A stretch of 64,000 nucleotides of DNA from Ooceraea biroi. Taxonomy: Eukaryota; Arthropoda; Insecta; Hymenoptera; Formicidae. The position numbers and the translations under genes are program-made. Below are positions 38,491 to 51,100 of the stretch, piece after piece; positions within the stretch are counted from its first letter, which is position 1; the number at the start of each line of letters is the position of its first letter. The stretch spans positions 6,076,001 through 6,140,000 of the forward strand of contig NC_039509.1 of assembly GCF_003672135.1 (NCBI RefSeq), written 5' to 3'. The notes beneath the pieces were generated by a model, which was not told the origin of the DNA, did not search any database, and saw nothing but the letters and a program-made list of their open reading frames with translations.

Positions 38491-38697
38491 TGTGCATTAG
38501 GTGAAATAAAAAATGTAAAGAATTCGATTGGAAATAGCATTTTTGAGTAATTAACCTAACATCGAAAATTGCGCACGTAGCGCGCAAATATGCATTTGGG
38601 CCGCTACTTTTATAATTTTTCTTCTATTTGGGGACCTCCCTACCTGCATGCAAAAAATTTTTGAAATCCGAGTGTAACACCTAAAAACCTTTCCTTG
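38491..38697. repeat. Right terminal inverted repeat of the foldback element
   Basis: Begins TGTGCATTAGGTGAAA and ends CCTAAAAACCTTTCCTTG, the reverse complement of the left arm. The flanking TGA at 38698-38700 repeats the TGA at 37901-37903. Confidence 0.88.
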
Positions 38698-39146
38698 TGA
38701 GATGATGCTATTATAAGCTTCATTTTATATATGCAATTGTATACTTTTTTATTCAATTGTAATTTTACATCGCAATGTATGTGTAATCTTCGTATATTTC
38801 GACAGCTTTGATTATCACAGCAACGATCGCGTTTCTGTTTATATCGTGTCCTTTATAAGTCGCTGAAAAATAGATGGATTAAACAAAATCACGTTTGCCG
38901 TATCGTTACTTGGTCCTTCTATTTTAGACTCGGTAAACAATGCCCTACAATTATTATTAATTTATTTGTCAACCTAAAGGTAAATAGAGCACATTATTAC
39001 GTAATCGTATTCGGTCGGAATTGAAGAAGCGGATATTAAATTAGAAGACAACGTTTATTTAATGCATGCGGTTATTTACACATATCATTATCTTGCGCTT
39101 ATCGATATTTTAATTGTTTTATTGTCGATATTTAGTTATAATATAT

Positions 39147-39189
39147 ATGTATATTACTTAATAAATATAATGTATATTACTTAATAAAT
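39147..39189. repeat. Short tandem repeat (ATGTATATTACTTAATAAAT twice)
   Basis: Two copies of a 20-bp unit separated by a few A/T bases, in an AT-rich stretch between the foldback element and the P450 relic. Confidence 0.7.
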
Positions 39190-39633
39190 GGAAAATAATC
39201 CTGAGCGCTAAATCAATTAACCGCAATATGACAAAACGTAAAGCGACGTTTTGCATAAATGAATGTATTAGGACGCTTATTTTACATAAGTTTTAAGCAA
39301 GTATAATATGGTATGCATAAAGTCTTATATAGGTTCTTTCACAGAATGCGGCTAGGCACAGATTTGTTTCTGGTACTAAATATCACACCTTCAGATCACG
39401 ACGTACTGTATTTTAACGAGGGAAATAAAACAATTCACATGAATTCTTAAAAAGAGAATTATTTAAATATTTTAAATTTTATTATGTAAGTAATTTTCAG
39501 TGTTGATGATAATATGAACCGAGTACGCAATTGTAGAAGACGTTCGTAGGAGAAGGAATTATTCCTATTTCAAGTATAATGATAACCTCGTATCTCAATT
39601 TCCTTCAATACAATTAATCGTGTGTATTTTCAG

Positions 39634-39794
39634 ATTCAGCTACTCTTCTCAAGGGTTCTTTGATGGAAATGCTTTGCTTCGTTGCCTATCGTTATCCCAA
39701 ATTGTGGAAAGACCCAAACAAATTCACTGCTGAACAATTCCTGCCACAGAATTCTACTGGTCAGCATCATTATATATTTCTTCCCTTTATGTGA
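39634..39794 (+). pseudogene. Isolated cytochrome P450 exon fragment (CYP4-like), probably a relic
   Basis: After an acceptor TGTATTTTCAG the frame reads TLLKGSLMEMLCFVAYRYPK, then LWKDPNKFTAEQFLPQNSTG and HHYIFLPF. This matches the P450 stretch between the K-helix region and the heme loop (hydrophobic run, H/Y-R-DPK-W-DP-KF-P-RF, YIPF). The frame meets TGA at 39792 just where the heme-binding loop F-x-x-G-x-R-x-C-x-G should begin. GTGAGTG at 39790 could act as a donor, but I find no other P450 exon within several kilobases. An intact gene is therefore unlikely; a transposed or decayed copy is the simplest reading. Family assignment to CYP4 is tentative. Confidence 0.6.
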
Positions 39795-42700
39795 GTGTAA
39801 AAGTCTGTCTACGTCAGAGAAGGCGCGGCAGGAATCAGCAAATTGCATATATTATTTTTATAAATATCCGAATACTAGTTTAGGTTAAAATTATAATAAT
39901 TATTATATATAATTAATTTATATAAATAATAATTAATTTATACAAATAAGAGTATTTATATAATCTTATTTATATAAATTAACACAACACTTAACAATTA
40001 ACAACTTAAATTGAATTGATGAAAATAAACTCCATGTAATGAAATATAGAGTTACTTGTAATATTTTATAGATAACGACAAGAGGCAAAAACAATAAAGA
40101 TGTTAGTAATTGACTTAATCAATTTCAGGTTACTTTTTAATTCGTATATGTATATAACATATGGATTTTATCAATTCTAATTCTACGACCTCTTGTTACA
40201 AAACACGCAAGCATCTACGTCTTACAAGCGACAGTTACATTTCGCAATTCTCTCTCGCGTGTAATCTGCTCGTTAAGATGCTTGTTTCTTCCACGCAAGT
40301 ACGGCTTACAATGAGTTTTGTGACTTCTCGCGCAAGAAACGTGAATCCTTTGAGTATAGTGAAATGTTAACTGTCGACGTTTGCGTCTAGATAAATTAAA
40401 ATTGAAGATTAAACAGAGAGAGGAAGAGAGGTTTGGCCAGAGCGGAGCGCCTAAAAAATTTCGTCGTAATTGCGACATAATTTGCAATGTAATTGTTGAA
40501 CGGAGAGTCACATGAATCCCGGATATTCGTCCGGAAAACTTAGCGCGCGATCCACTGACCGGAGCACGTGCTCACAACTTTAAACGTTACGCGACCACGA
40601 GAGGCAACGTTCTCGGGACAACAGCCACGAAATGGCATATACGTCCTAATACTCGTGAAATCCCTGACGTTTGCATTCGCAACATCTCATAAATAAACAA
40701 CAAGGAAAAATTACTAAAAAAGATCACGATGGGTCGTATAAAAAAAAAGAACGAACATAACGCCTCTACTACATCGAAATTGGTGACCAACAACTCAAAT
40801 TTAATATTTCATGTTTTACATATTTATTAATAAAACAGACAGTACGTAAATACACGTCAAACTGTTTTCGCAAAACCCATGTGCGACCACGTCGAATTTC
40901 ACGAACAAATAAATATTGCATTTTCTATTTCTCTTCTGTCGGACACGTGTAACACGCTTTAAATGATTGAAAAAATAAATTATTCGCGCAATTACAATAA
41001 TGCAAAATAACGTATACATTGCGTGGAGAGGGTGGATCTTCCCTTTCGCCTCACGTTCCCGTCATAACGATAATTTGAACGCTTGTGGAGGCAACTCAGC
41101 ACGCAGAAATCTAGTCATATTTTCCTCATTACGAAACTCGCGACTGAGTTTAAATTCAAAGGACATCCTCCAGTCGCGAGTGGATCGGACGACGCCAAGT
41201 GGGGAAATCGGATCTACGCTAAACGCAGTAACGGCGACTTCGCCCAAGTGGTTAAGGGAATAAAAACGGGATGGACGAGTAAACGGCCTGAAGAGATCAT
41301 CGCCAACTTACATCGAAGCAAGTATCTCGTTGACTTCGGATTTTAAATCTGTACCTTTCCAAGTACGAAACACGTTACGCTTTACATTTTCAACGCATGA
41401 CGATCAGACGATGTATTATTGCCTTAATAGAAGATGTGCTCAACAAATAAATAATGCATTGCGTTTGCTTAATTTCGCGATATGACGCTACCCATTTACC
41501 CATCATCTAAGTGTTCTTATCATTTTTTTAGCAGGGGAAATAAAATTTACGTTAGATAAAAAATATCGAACTGGAGAAAAATTAATTCCTCCTCGATGTA
41601 GACTGTAGAGATCAATGGAGCATTCAAATCACGATGATGAAATAGGTTTTCGAAGTTTTCTCAGCCGCTTTTGCGTAAATCTTGTCGCGAGTCTCTACAT
41701 CTGTCGATGATGATTGAATTATCACACGTCGGCATTATTTATCTTAAAAATTCCTCGGTAATACGCAGCATTGATCCGATAAAGGGGATGAAGGTTCAGC
41801 GAAAGAGGGAAGAGAGAAAAATTATGAACACGCGGCCCAACCGCAGAGTCATACACACATACACACGTGCATATCGCTATAACTTAGAGCAAAAGGCAGT
41901 AGTTAGCAGCAGCAGTATTTCCCTGTCACTGGCAGTGACCCATATGGGCTGTTCGCGTAGGGTACGTGTACGTATAAACCCGCCATAAGCACCGGACGTG
42001 GCAGACACGTGTGTCGCGACACACACGCGTGTCCCGTCGTCCGAATCGCGCAGACGTCCGTCCGATATCCGCGGCAGCGGATAGGAAGACCCGACATCAC
42101 ACGACTGATGAAAGCTTCAGTGGCTACGATCAAATTACTACGACTATATTGCACAGTCATGTTGTCCGCGGGCGGGTTATTCGTGCAAACGTGTATGTAT
42201 GCGCGCTACCATCAGCAGCCACCAAGCCACTTGAATCAGCCTACGAAGTACGGTTGATCTGCGTATTTTTATTAAAACTTAAATTGCCCCCGACGGGCTT
42301 CATAGGATAAGCTTCATGGGGCAAGCCGCTCGTTTGCCACCGATTACGCACTGACATTGGGAAAGCCATTCTCGCGGGAATCGGACACAGGTCCACGCAC
42401 TCCCCTCGAACAATCGAAAGTGATGACGCGCATCGTTGAATCTCGTTCACGATGAAAGCATTAATAACGGGACTCTCGTGCGCATCAAAGCGCACGAGGT
42501 TTCGACAACAGATATTTTTTCCGGTAATAAAAGCCGGACGGGCATCGGAACCGGATAATTTATCTATCTGCCGCGTCCACGCCGCATCAAAAAAACAATT
42601 CTCGCGGCAAATGAGTTTTCGATGGATGCGAAATGAGAGTTGGAAAAAGGCACGATTGCGGTATCGCGTCATTTTACCGTAGAGTCCGACCGCAATGTGG

Positions 42701-43226
42701 CGTTTTCGCAATGTACACAGATTGTCTCCTCCACGACTGTCTTTCAATGTTTCGTGCTTTATGAAGGTTTTGGATGTAGATCAAATCTGAATAACAATAA
42801 TTAAATTATAATTACAAGCTAGACGTATCACAGGAATGCATAAAAATTATTTTTACAAGATGTAACATCAAATTACAAGCATATTATTTTTTGATAATAT
42901 TGTTTTTCATATGGCAATATAGGATTAATCGATATATTCGATTCTTTTAATAAAGAAGACAACTTAATGTGTCTCGTTATCTAATAAATTGAAATAAAAT
43001 GTAAACATGTGCAGAGCTAAATATTCACGTCTTGTAAAATAAAAGTTTTAAGTTTTCCTATAATAGATAAGTAAAAATGATACAAACTAAACCAGAATAG
43101 CTTATCATACGAGGATACATGTTAAATAGAAAAAGTAACATCATCGGTTGATACGCGTTTTCTGATATTTCATGAGTTGATAAAACTTCATGATAAATAA
43201 CTTTTATAAAAATCTATAAAATTTTA

Positions 43227-43462
43227 TCGTTTTTATGAATAAAACAAAGCTATACCCAACTGCATCTTGTATAATAGACTAATACTGAATTCGTAAAAGT
43301 GAATCCAGAAGCCTAGTATAAAAATTAAAAAGCTGTGTCGTTTTTATGAATAAAACCAGAACAATACATCCAGTTGAAGCCTGATTGCATCTTGTGTAAT
43401 ATTATAGAATAGTATTAACTTTGTAAGAGTAAATCCAAAAGTTTAGTATAAAAATTAAGAAG
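43227..43462. repeat. Imperfect tandem duplication, two copies of about 111-125 bp
   Basis: Copy 1 (43227-43337) and copy 2 (43338-43462) both start TCGTTTTTATGAATAAAAC. Both share CTGCATCTTGT or TTGCATCTTGT, GTAA(A/G)AGT(G/A)AATCCA and AGTATAAAAATTAA in the same order. Copy 2 has extra bases. AT-rich, no coding potential seen. Confidence 0.75.
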
Positions 43463-46400
43463 ATTCTGGAGTCGTCTGTATTACCGCAAAATTTGTGAAC
43501 GTTAATCTTTTTATTGATTGTATAGAATGAAAAAAAGTTTAGTGCATACCAAGTTTATCACGTTTGCCCGAAATCGGTAATGTTGATTACGTTTTTAATT
43601 TAGTTTTGTCTTTCAAATAATGAAATTCGGCAGTCACTCCACAATTCTCTTGATAATTTCAACAAATTTGTGTTTCTGATTCTTTATATACGACTTTTTC
43701 AAGATTTTAGTCTTCCTTTTTCTATGTTGTATTTTAAAATAGATTATTTACGTACCGTCTGTCAATTCTTGTCGTGATACGTAGTACACCAAATTTCTCT
43801 GCTGCTGCTTTTGTCGTCGGTATTATTCCTACCTTTACTACTGCTAATCATCAAAATTTATTTTTATTATCAGAATCGAAAATATATTATACATTAATTA
43901 TTTGTATATAAAATAATGAAATGCCTAAATACATAAATTACATACAGTCGGTACAGATTTGATATGAACTTTTTGTCGAGTCATCGAGTATAAATTTCCG
44001 ATTATTGATTTTGCAATAACGATAAGATTTTAATTTAATTGAAATTTCCATATGTTATTGGGATTCCATTCTTGTTTTTCCATTAATTTTATTCCTGTTA
44101 TTGGGTTGTAATATATATTCGTCCCGTTTGTTCAGTGTTTTTAATAACACATATCTATTACACATATATATTATTAAAAATTTTTTAAATGGGATGAAAA
44201 TATACGTTACAACCTATCTACAAATCTATTATCTCCAAATGACTATTATGATACAAATTTATGGTTTATGGTTTATAGTGTTAAAACATAAAAGAAGGTT
44301 TAATCGAATCTCTCCATTTGGTCGTGCTTTATTTGTCTCTTGAGTAGTATCGTTAAAGTTTGTTACGTGTCATGTGGGACCTTCAACACAATCGTGAAGA
44401 AAATAAAGATTAGAAAGAGATCTAGATTTAAAATCTTGAAAAATTCTTTTGAAAAATATACACCGAAAAATTATAAGCTAGCCAATAAGCCATTTAATTT
44501 CTTAAATAAATCAGAGAATAAGATATTGTCGATTAAAACTTCAGATTTTATGATATTATTTTTCTTATTTTTTTTAAATTGCTACAAGAATTAAATTGCT
44601 AAAGAATTAAATTATAATGCCAAGATGGTTTGCATAATAAAAACTAAAAACCTCCTAGATATTATGAGAAAAAATAAAAAAATTCAATTTACTTACCTCC
44701 TTCGAAAAATATGAAACAGTTCAACAATTATATTGTGCATTCTGCGGCATTGTTACAATGTGTAACATTTTTAACAAAATCAATGCAAAGACCGAATCTT
44801 CGAAACCTGGACAACAGCCAGATCTCGATTTCGTCTGGAGGAGTACGGGTGAGTGCCGTTTCGATTTTACACGCCGCAAATTCGCCGAAGCTTTTACTTA
44901 CGGCGAAGTAAAAACTATCGAACTGCCGCCAAAGTGATCAGCAGCAGATTTGTGAAGGAGATCGCGATACAAGTACGCGATCTTGAATTCCGGAAGCAAG
45001 TGAAACGTACACGCTAAAATGATAATCCTTTCACCGCTTTGACGACGCGATAAATTGTCACATGAAATTTAGGGTTTATCAAGAGCTACATCGTCGAGTT
45101 TGAAGTACGTATCTTCAGACCGAGGTATAGTATCTTGAGCTAGTACCTCAGATCTTCGGAGAAACAGACTTGGTATAATAAGAAACTCGAGTCTGAATAA
45201 TGTCCAGTTATATTTCTTGGACTTCACGACGGCCGAAATTCCTTTAACCCATCTCTCTTCTCCTCTCTTACTTTCCTTCGTTTTTCTCATGGGGCAACTC
45301 AAGTGTTTCGAAGCAACGTTATAACGCTTGATGGATTGTAATCTTCAATTTGTGGATGACAGTAGGTTAAATCGCTCTATCCTATGAAAAAACGGTTGAT
45401 GGCAATAAATCAATCTTTGTGACAAAAGTTCTGAGAATTTTTACATACAATTGAAACACGTAGCGATTGATTAAATTGATTTATGATATTCATGCAGTTT
45501 TTCTTTTCAATCGTTTGATATTTTATACGTGTATGCGTATGTATGATACGTCGTCTCTTTATACATGTAATTTCCATAATTTCATATTTTTGCATAAAGA
45601 AAAAATGATCTGTCGCATGGGAGAACCATTGATATCTAATCTTAAGCAAAAATAAATGAGAAAAATAATACAGGAACATTTCCTGCGAGATACATGAGTT
45701 GTATTATGATACTCCAGCGGGAGATATCGAAATATCGACGCCACCTCAGGGGACTTCATTTGACAAATGTACGATTGTGCACAAAATCTAAAGTTTTCTC
45801 TTCTGTTTTTCAATCTTTTGAAAACCTACAGCCTATGTAGTTGAAAATATTGATAAAACGTTTTCATTTCCGAACTGTAACACATACGGAACTATGTTAT
45901 TATATACTATGTATGTACATAAATTCATTCTTCGAAAAGACATGTCAAATCGAATCGAATATCAATGTTGCTTTGTTTTTGCGATAACGATTGGTTCTTT
46001 CATGCTACACTTTATTTATAGTGTTTATAGTCGCGTTTTAGCTAAAATCTGGTTTTGTCACTATTTCAGTTTTTTACGAAATTATGATATTTAAAGAATT
46101 CAACGTGCATATTATTTATTAATAGAGACAATTCATTTTATGACTCTTAACTGATTCGCGCGCTAATTAGAATATTAATTTTATAAAACTATATACTAGT
46201 AAGAATAGTTCTCCGTTGCGAGCACAAATGTTGCGAGTGTCACGATGAAGATACGTGCTTGATGAAGATTGGTACAGGTGTTAATCACATGATTCTTCTA
46301 CGTCTCATCTCTAGATACGTAGATACGTTTCATCTCTAAATGATGATCACAATTAATATAATTATTAATATCTTTGCAGCAAGATGAAACAAATGTTATT

Positions 46401-48097
46401 TTACAAAATTGAAATCCTAATGCTTTCAATAAATTTAAAGTCATTTCTGTCAAATAATTAATTTGTGAGATAACGTCAATTAATTACGAGAATGGAATTA
46501 ATTTAGTTGAACATTAATCACGTATCTGACAGTAGAAATAATTCTTTATTTAAATAATGATATCTCGCGCAGTTCAGAAACATTATATTAACGTGAAATA
46601 AAAACTATTGAGAAGTGTACACTTATTCGTTTATAACATCAAAATGAAGCTTATTATAATTTTTTAATTACAAAGTAACATACTTAAATCTTTAACTTTA
46701 TAATTTGTTATGTTATAATCTACTTCCTTGATATTTTATTTTACTTAAGCTTACTTTAATAAATAATAAAAAAACTTTTTATAATATATTAACTTGCACA
46801 CAAGCACTATTTAATAGAACCGCAATTCTCTTTGCATTTTCAAGACTTCCGACATGGACGGCAACGCGTAGAATCGTACTATAATTCAACCAAAGTTTCT
46901 TAATTAATCAAGTCCCAATTAGTTCAAGTAATGAAGGTCTGATGGTTATAGCGTGAGAGAAACAGTACGGATGAAAACACGCAAAGGAGAAAAGAGAAAA
47001 GAAAGAGAAACGTACGAGTGAAACTGTGAGTTTTATGTCAAAGTTGATCGACTACCGAGTTGTTCGATTTCCCTCGTAATTACATTTTGCGCTCCGGTTT
47101 CACATGTACCTGAAAGCAACAATAACGAAAAAGAAGACGAAAATTAGCCGTCTCTTTGTATTGTTGCACCTTGCCTGTAGCGATAAAAGAGAGATGGAGA
47201 GAGAAAAAACAGTTACCATGTCCAAAGATGTACTTTTCGTCGATTGACAAATACTGTTTATCATCGTAGAGGATCACTCTCGATTATTGTATGCTGATAT
47301 CGACAGGTGTGATAAGTTTACTTATAAGGAAATTACTCGAAATCGCTTCTCAAGAAAAGCTGTTGTGAAGCAAGAGACGAAACGTTGGTTCATATATTAT
47401 CGTCCGTCATTCTACTTTATACCGCATCTCGCAATCGCGAATCAGGCGGACTGCAACAATTTATATAAGTCAGAATTTAACTGCTTTGCCCGTCAGCGAG
47501 TGTCGCGCGGAAACATTGCCTTGGGACATTTCCCAGCCACCGGGCCGTCGCGGAAAATAATGCAGAACGCTGCTGGAAATGTTGCAGTCACTATTGCATC
47601 ATGAAACGTGCGGTTTTATCTTTTCATTATCACCAAGCTGTGCGAGAAATCATCTTACACTGTTTTTTATCTGCTAATAAGCGGATAAAAAAGTCTTAAA
47701 AGAAGGAAACAGGATCGATATTTTGCACTCCGTTTTGAGTAAACATCTTTCATTTACGAGTCTTCATTTACGCTGCGGAAGTCAAACAGGGAAGTCTTCG
47801 ATATAGAGAAGGTAGTCCAACTCAGGCATGTTCCCCACAGCGTATCTGATAATTTGTATGCGTGGGTATGCGCCAAACCGAGATGGGATAAGGTAAGTAG
47901 ACCAACTGCGGCGCACGTATATTCGATACTATTGGGACACCGTATTGAAAATCTCACCTAACTTGACACACCCGTCCCTGGCACTTTCCTTTCTGTTCCA
48001 GTAAAGATGTATCTTCGAGAGATTCGAATTATTTTGGAAAGAGTCTGCTATTATGCGAAATAATGGCAGATATATTTTCTTTTAAACTCTGCGCTAG

Positions 48098-48112
48098 AGA
48101 GAGAGAGAGAGG
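48098..48112. repeat. (AG)n microsatellite
   Basis: Seven AG dinucleotides in gene-poor sequence. Confidence 0.7.
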
Positions 48113-51100
48113 ACTGCTCACGTGTGTACGTGTCTTCATACGCAAATGATTATTTAACATTTTCGTTTCTGGACGTTTATCGACGATTGCCTTTATTACA
48201 TACTGTTCCCATGCGGTTTGTCGTAGCGTATGGAATTATTCTTGATTTTATGATATTGCTGCTCTCCTATTTTCTTTCGAAACAGAAGGAAACGAGATTT
48301 TACTCGATAACGATTTTTCTGCCAGTCACATCAACCTTGTTTTATCGACGTTCTTATTTTTTATGGAAACCAATTATCGGCAAACCATTATCATGCTGAC
48401 ATATAATGATGTTAGTGTCTTTTTCTTACATTATCATCTTAATAATGATATTTCTTTTTGTTAACATTAAATATTCTTTAAACCAGTTTTAAGAAATATC
48501 TGAATAATCTACTTTTATGTTAGCAATATTTTATGATATAAAAGAATATATTTAAAAATAGTAAAAAAAATGATTTAAAAACTGTATTACTATTCTTTGT
48601 ATTACTATTATGGTGCATAGAAATAAAACATTAGTTCTATTTTTATGCACCTAGTTAAATTTTTAATCATATGTAACCAATTTTAATTAATTGAAAGAAA
48701 ATAATAGATTTTATGAATAATATTAGTATATAGATTTGTCATATAATATATTAAAAGAGTTACTTCCGATGTCTCAGCGCAATATTTTTTCTCCTTTTAC
48801 CGGAAGTAAAATACTCAGACTGATAACGACCTTTATTTAAAAGCTCAAGCACGGAAGTTCGATAAAAGTCAGAACTTTCTTATCGAGATAGAATTTATTC
48901 AATCTCGAGAGCACTCGAAAGGCTATCGATCCGTCGCATTCATCGAGTAGCAATTGTTTATTTTACTAGCTAGCTAAGGAGAGGAGTGACGATTGAAGCA
49001 AGATCTCGAAAGTTAACCAACCGTTTTAGTCGATCAATGAAATTTTCTACGGTAAAATTTCAATAGAACGTAGAGAAGTTTGTTTTTAATTAGAAAATTA
49101 CCCAATTAAATGCCAGCAATTTCCGAAGTTCTTACGAATCAATAACTTACATATATTTTTATCAAGACCAGTCAAGACAGTAATAAATTTAGAAGAGTTT
49201 ATTAATCAACAATACCTATTGATTACAATACATTTGTGGATTCTGAATTTTATCAAAAATTTCGAAATTTTGAAATAAAACAGAGTACATTGTACGATTT
49301 CATTTTTTTTCGGCTTATCAAACCGTGGAATCTGCATTTCTTTCTCTCTCTGCTTTGTAATAGTGGCTGCAGCAATTGCTTACATTCTGAAACAACTTTA
49401 CTTCACGTAATGTTCACTTCAAATTCAGCACCTTTTCGGGCTAGCCGACCTCAACCCTGTTCCAATAACGCAGAATTTAAAACTCTGAAATCGACTCAAA
49501 CCGTCATAAATTTATCGATGCAGTTCGATTCACACGATTAAGTTCTTTTGGACGTTTAATATATTCAAAGTGACAGAACAAGCGAACAGAGATATTCGTC
49601 ACTTTTATCATGCTTGTTATCAGATATATGCTGTACACCGTATTTCTGCTTTTATAATAATTACCTGAACTAATAAATAAACGTAATAAATAATCGCTTA
49701 AATTTTTTTATTATTTTTTATTTATCATGATAAATAATTTAGGATGTCTGTCTATCTCATGAAACGAATATTCAGACAACTAACAGCAGTTATCCTACTT
49801 TGTTTAACTAGATTATCCTGTTATATAAAAACGTTAAAGTTTTCAACTTCCAAAGAGAGAGAGGAAATACAGCTAAAACAAAAGCCAGTCAAAGTTAAAG
49901 CGGAAGGAGGAAGCGCGAGAAGAGCCACAGGGCGTTCGTTATATGAACCGTAGGTTAAAAACGGCGAGATAAAATTTCTACATTATTTCACACCGTAACT
50001 TTTATTGGAAAGTTTTAAGCTCGCTTCTCGCAAATTACGGCTCCGCGAATCCCATCGCAATATGAATCAAAAGCACATCCAAGGTGTCGAGCGGGAAACT
50101 TTTGCATGTATTGGAGACACTCTTGAGCTATTTTTATTTATCAACGATTAATGCTGGCTGAATTCTTCGATGTGCTTGTTGGAAAACGCGACAACGTTCT
50201 CTACCGTTCATGCAGTTACGATGATCTGGTTCCATCAGCTGAGGTTTCTCACGCTCGCGGAACCCTCGCTGATGATGCGCGATTTAAAAACCTGTGTTCA
50301 ACTCGACCGGAAATTTATAGGCGCCAACTTCGTCCCCGCAAATAGCGATCCCGTCGTCGTCGCTTCACCCAGAAATCCCACAACCCACTTTCTCATCCTT
50401 TATTCACCTGCGGCCGAGCGTACTCTTTCTCAGGGTTGAAGCATGTATAGCCACAAGGGGGTAGTTCTCTAGAATATCGCACGAACGACCGTGGCACCCA
50501 GAAAAGCTGGAGAGAGCAGGCACGCTTATTACGTGCGCTGGAAGCAAATGAGAAGCTATCGCTGCACCTCCAAATCGGATTCTCATTAAAGTCCCAGCTC
50601 CGGCGGAAATCGCATTTTATTGGATCTTTGATTGACGAGATTACCGATGAAACGCAAGCGCCGATACCAAACGCGGTCTAATCACCCTTAACCAATCACA
50701 ATGATCTTTCGATAGACGTACCCCTACCTTGAGCTCAAATAGCTTCTTTTCGTTAAATTGATGTAATTCCCGATAAGATTTTACTAATGTAAAAAGAGAA
50801 AACGGACCTTTGTAACGGACGTTCTTGTAAACCATCGGGTGGAAGCACCACTCGACAGTTTATTGCCATTGAATCCGTGAAATCGACGATTGTGCTTATT
50901 CAATTAAACGCGGAAACTCGTTCGGAACTCGTGTTAAAAAACCTATTAACTCTTTCGCGGTTTAGTGCCTCGCCTAAAAGTTTCGACACTTAATTCGCGA
51001 GGCATTTAAGAACAATGCGGAGTGACGTATAATGGCGACGTCAGCGGATCCAGCATTGCTCTTTAGAGTCAGGTAATCACTTCCTATCGGCATAACTAAG

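Larger units (their letters stand above)
37904..38697. mobile_element. Non-autonomous foldback DNA transposon (MITE-like) with 207-bp terminal inverted repeats
   Basis: The first 207 bp (37904-38110) are nearly identical, base for base, to the reverse complement of the last 207 bp (38491-38697). Differences are a few substitutions, such as two in an A-tract and one in GCGCG(T/C)TACG. The ends read CAAGG...CCTTG and are flanked on both sides by TGA, a 3-bp target-site duplication. The roughly 380-bp centre holds a TG/CG-rich tract, a TATAAAAGG at 38239 and no transposase. High arm identity suggests recent insertion or conversion between the arms. Superfamily not assigned. Confidence 0.88.

Noticed and set aside
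41230..41300. tRNA-Ser-like A-box (GCCCAAGTGGTTAAGG)
   Set aside because: No matching B-box (GGTTCGAATCC), no acceptor stem and no anticodon arm follow, so it is a chance match.
42241..42747. 168-codon minus-strand open frame
   Set aside because: It opens with TTG rather than ATG, has no recognisable domain, and lies in CpG-rich DNA where long chance frames are common.
49744..49953. 69-codon plus-strand frame with a hydrophobic start
   Set aside because: Weak signal-like start followed by Lys/Glu-rich sequence in AT-rich DNA. No splice partner and no family resemblance.
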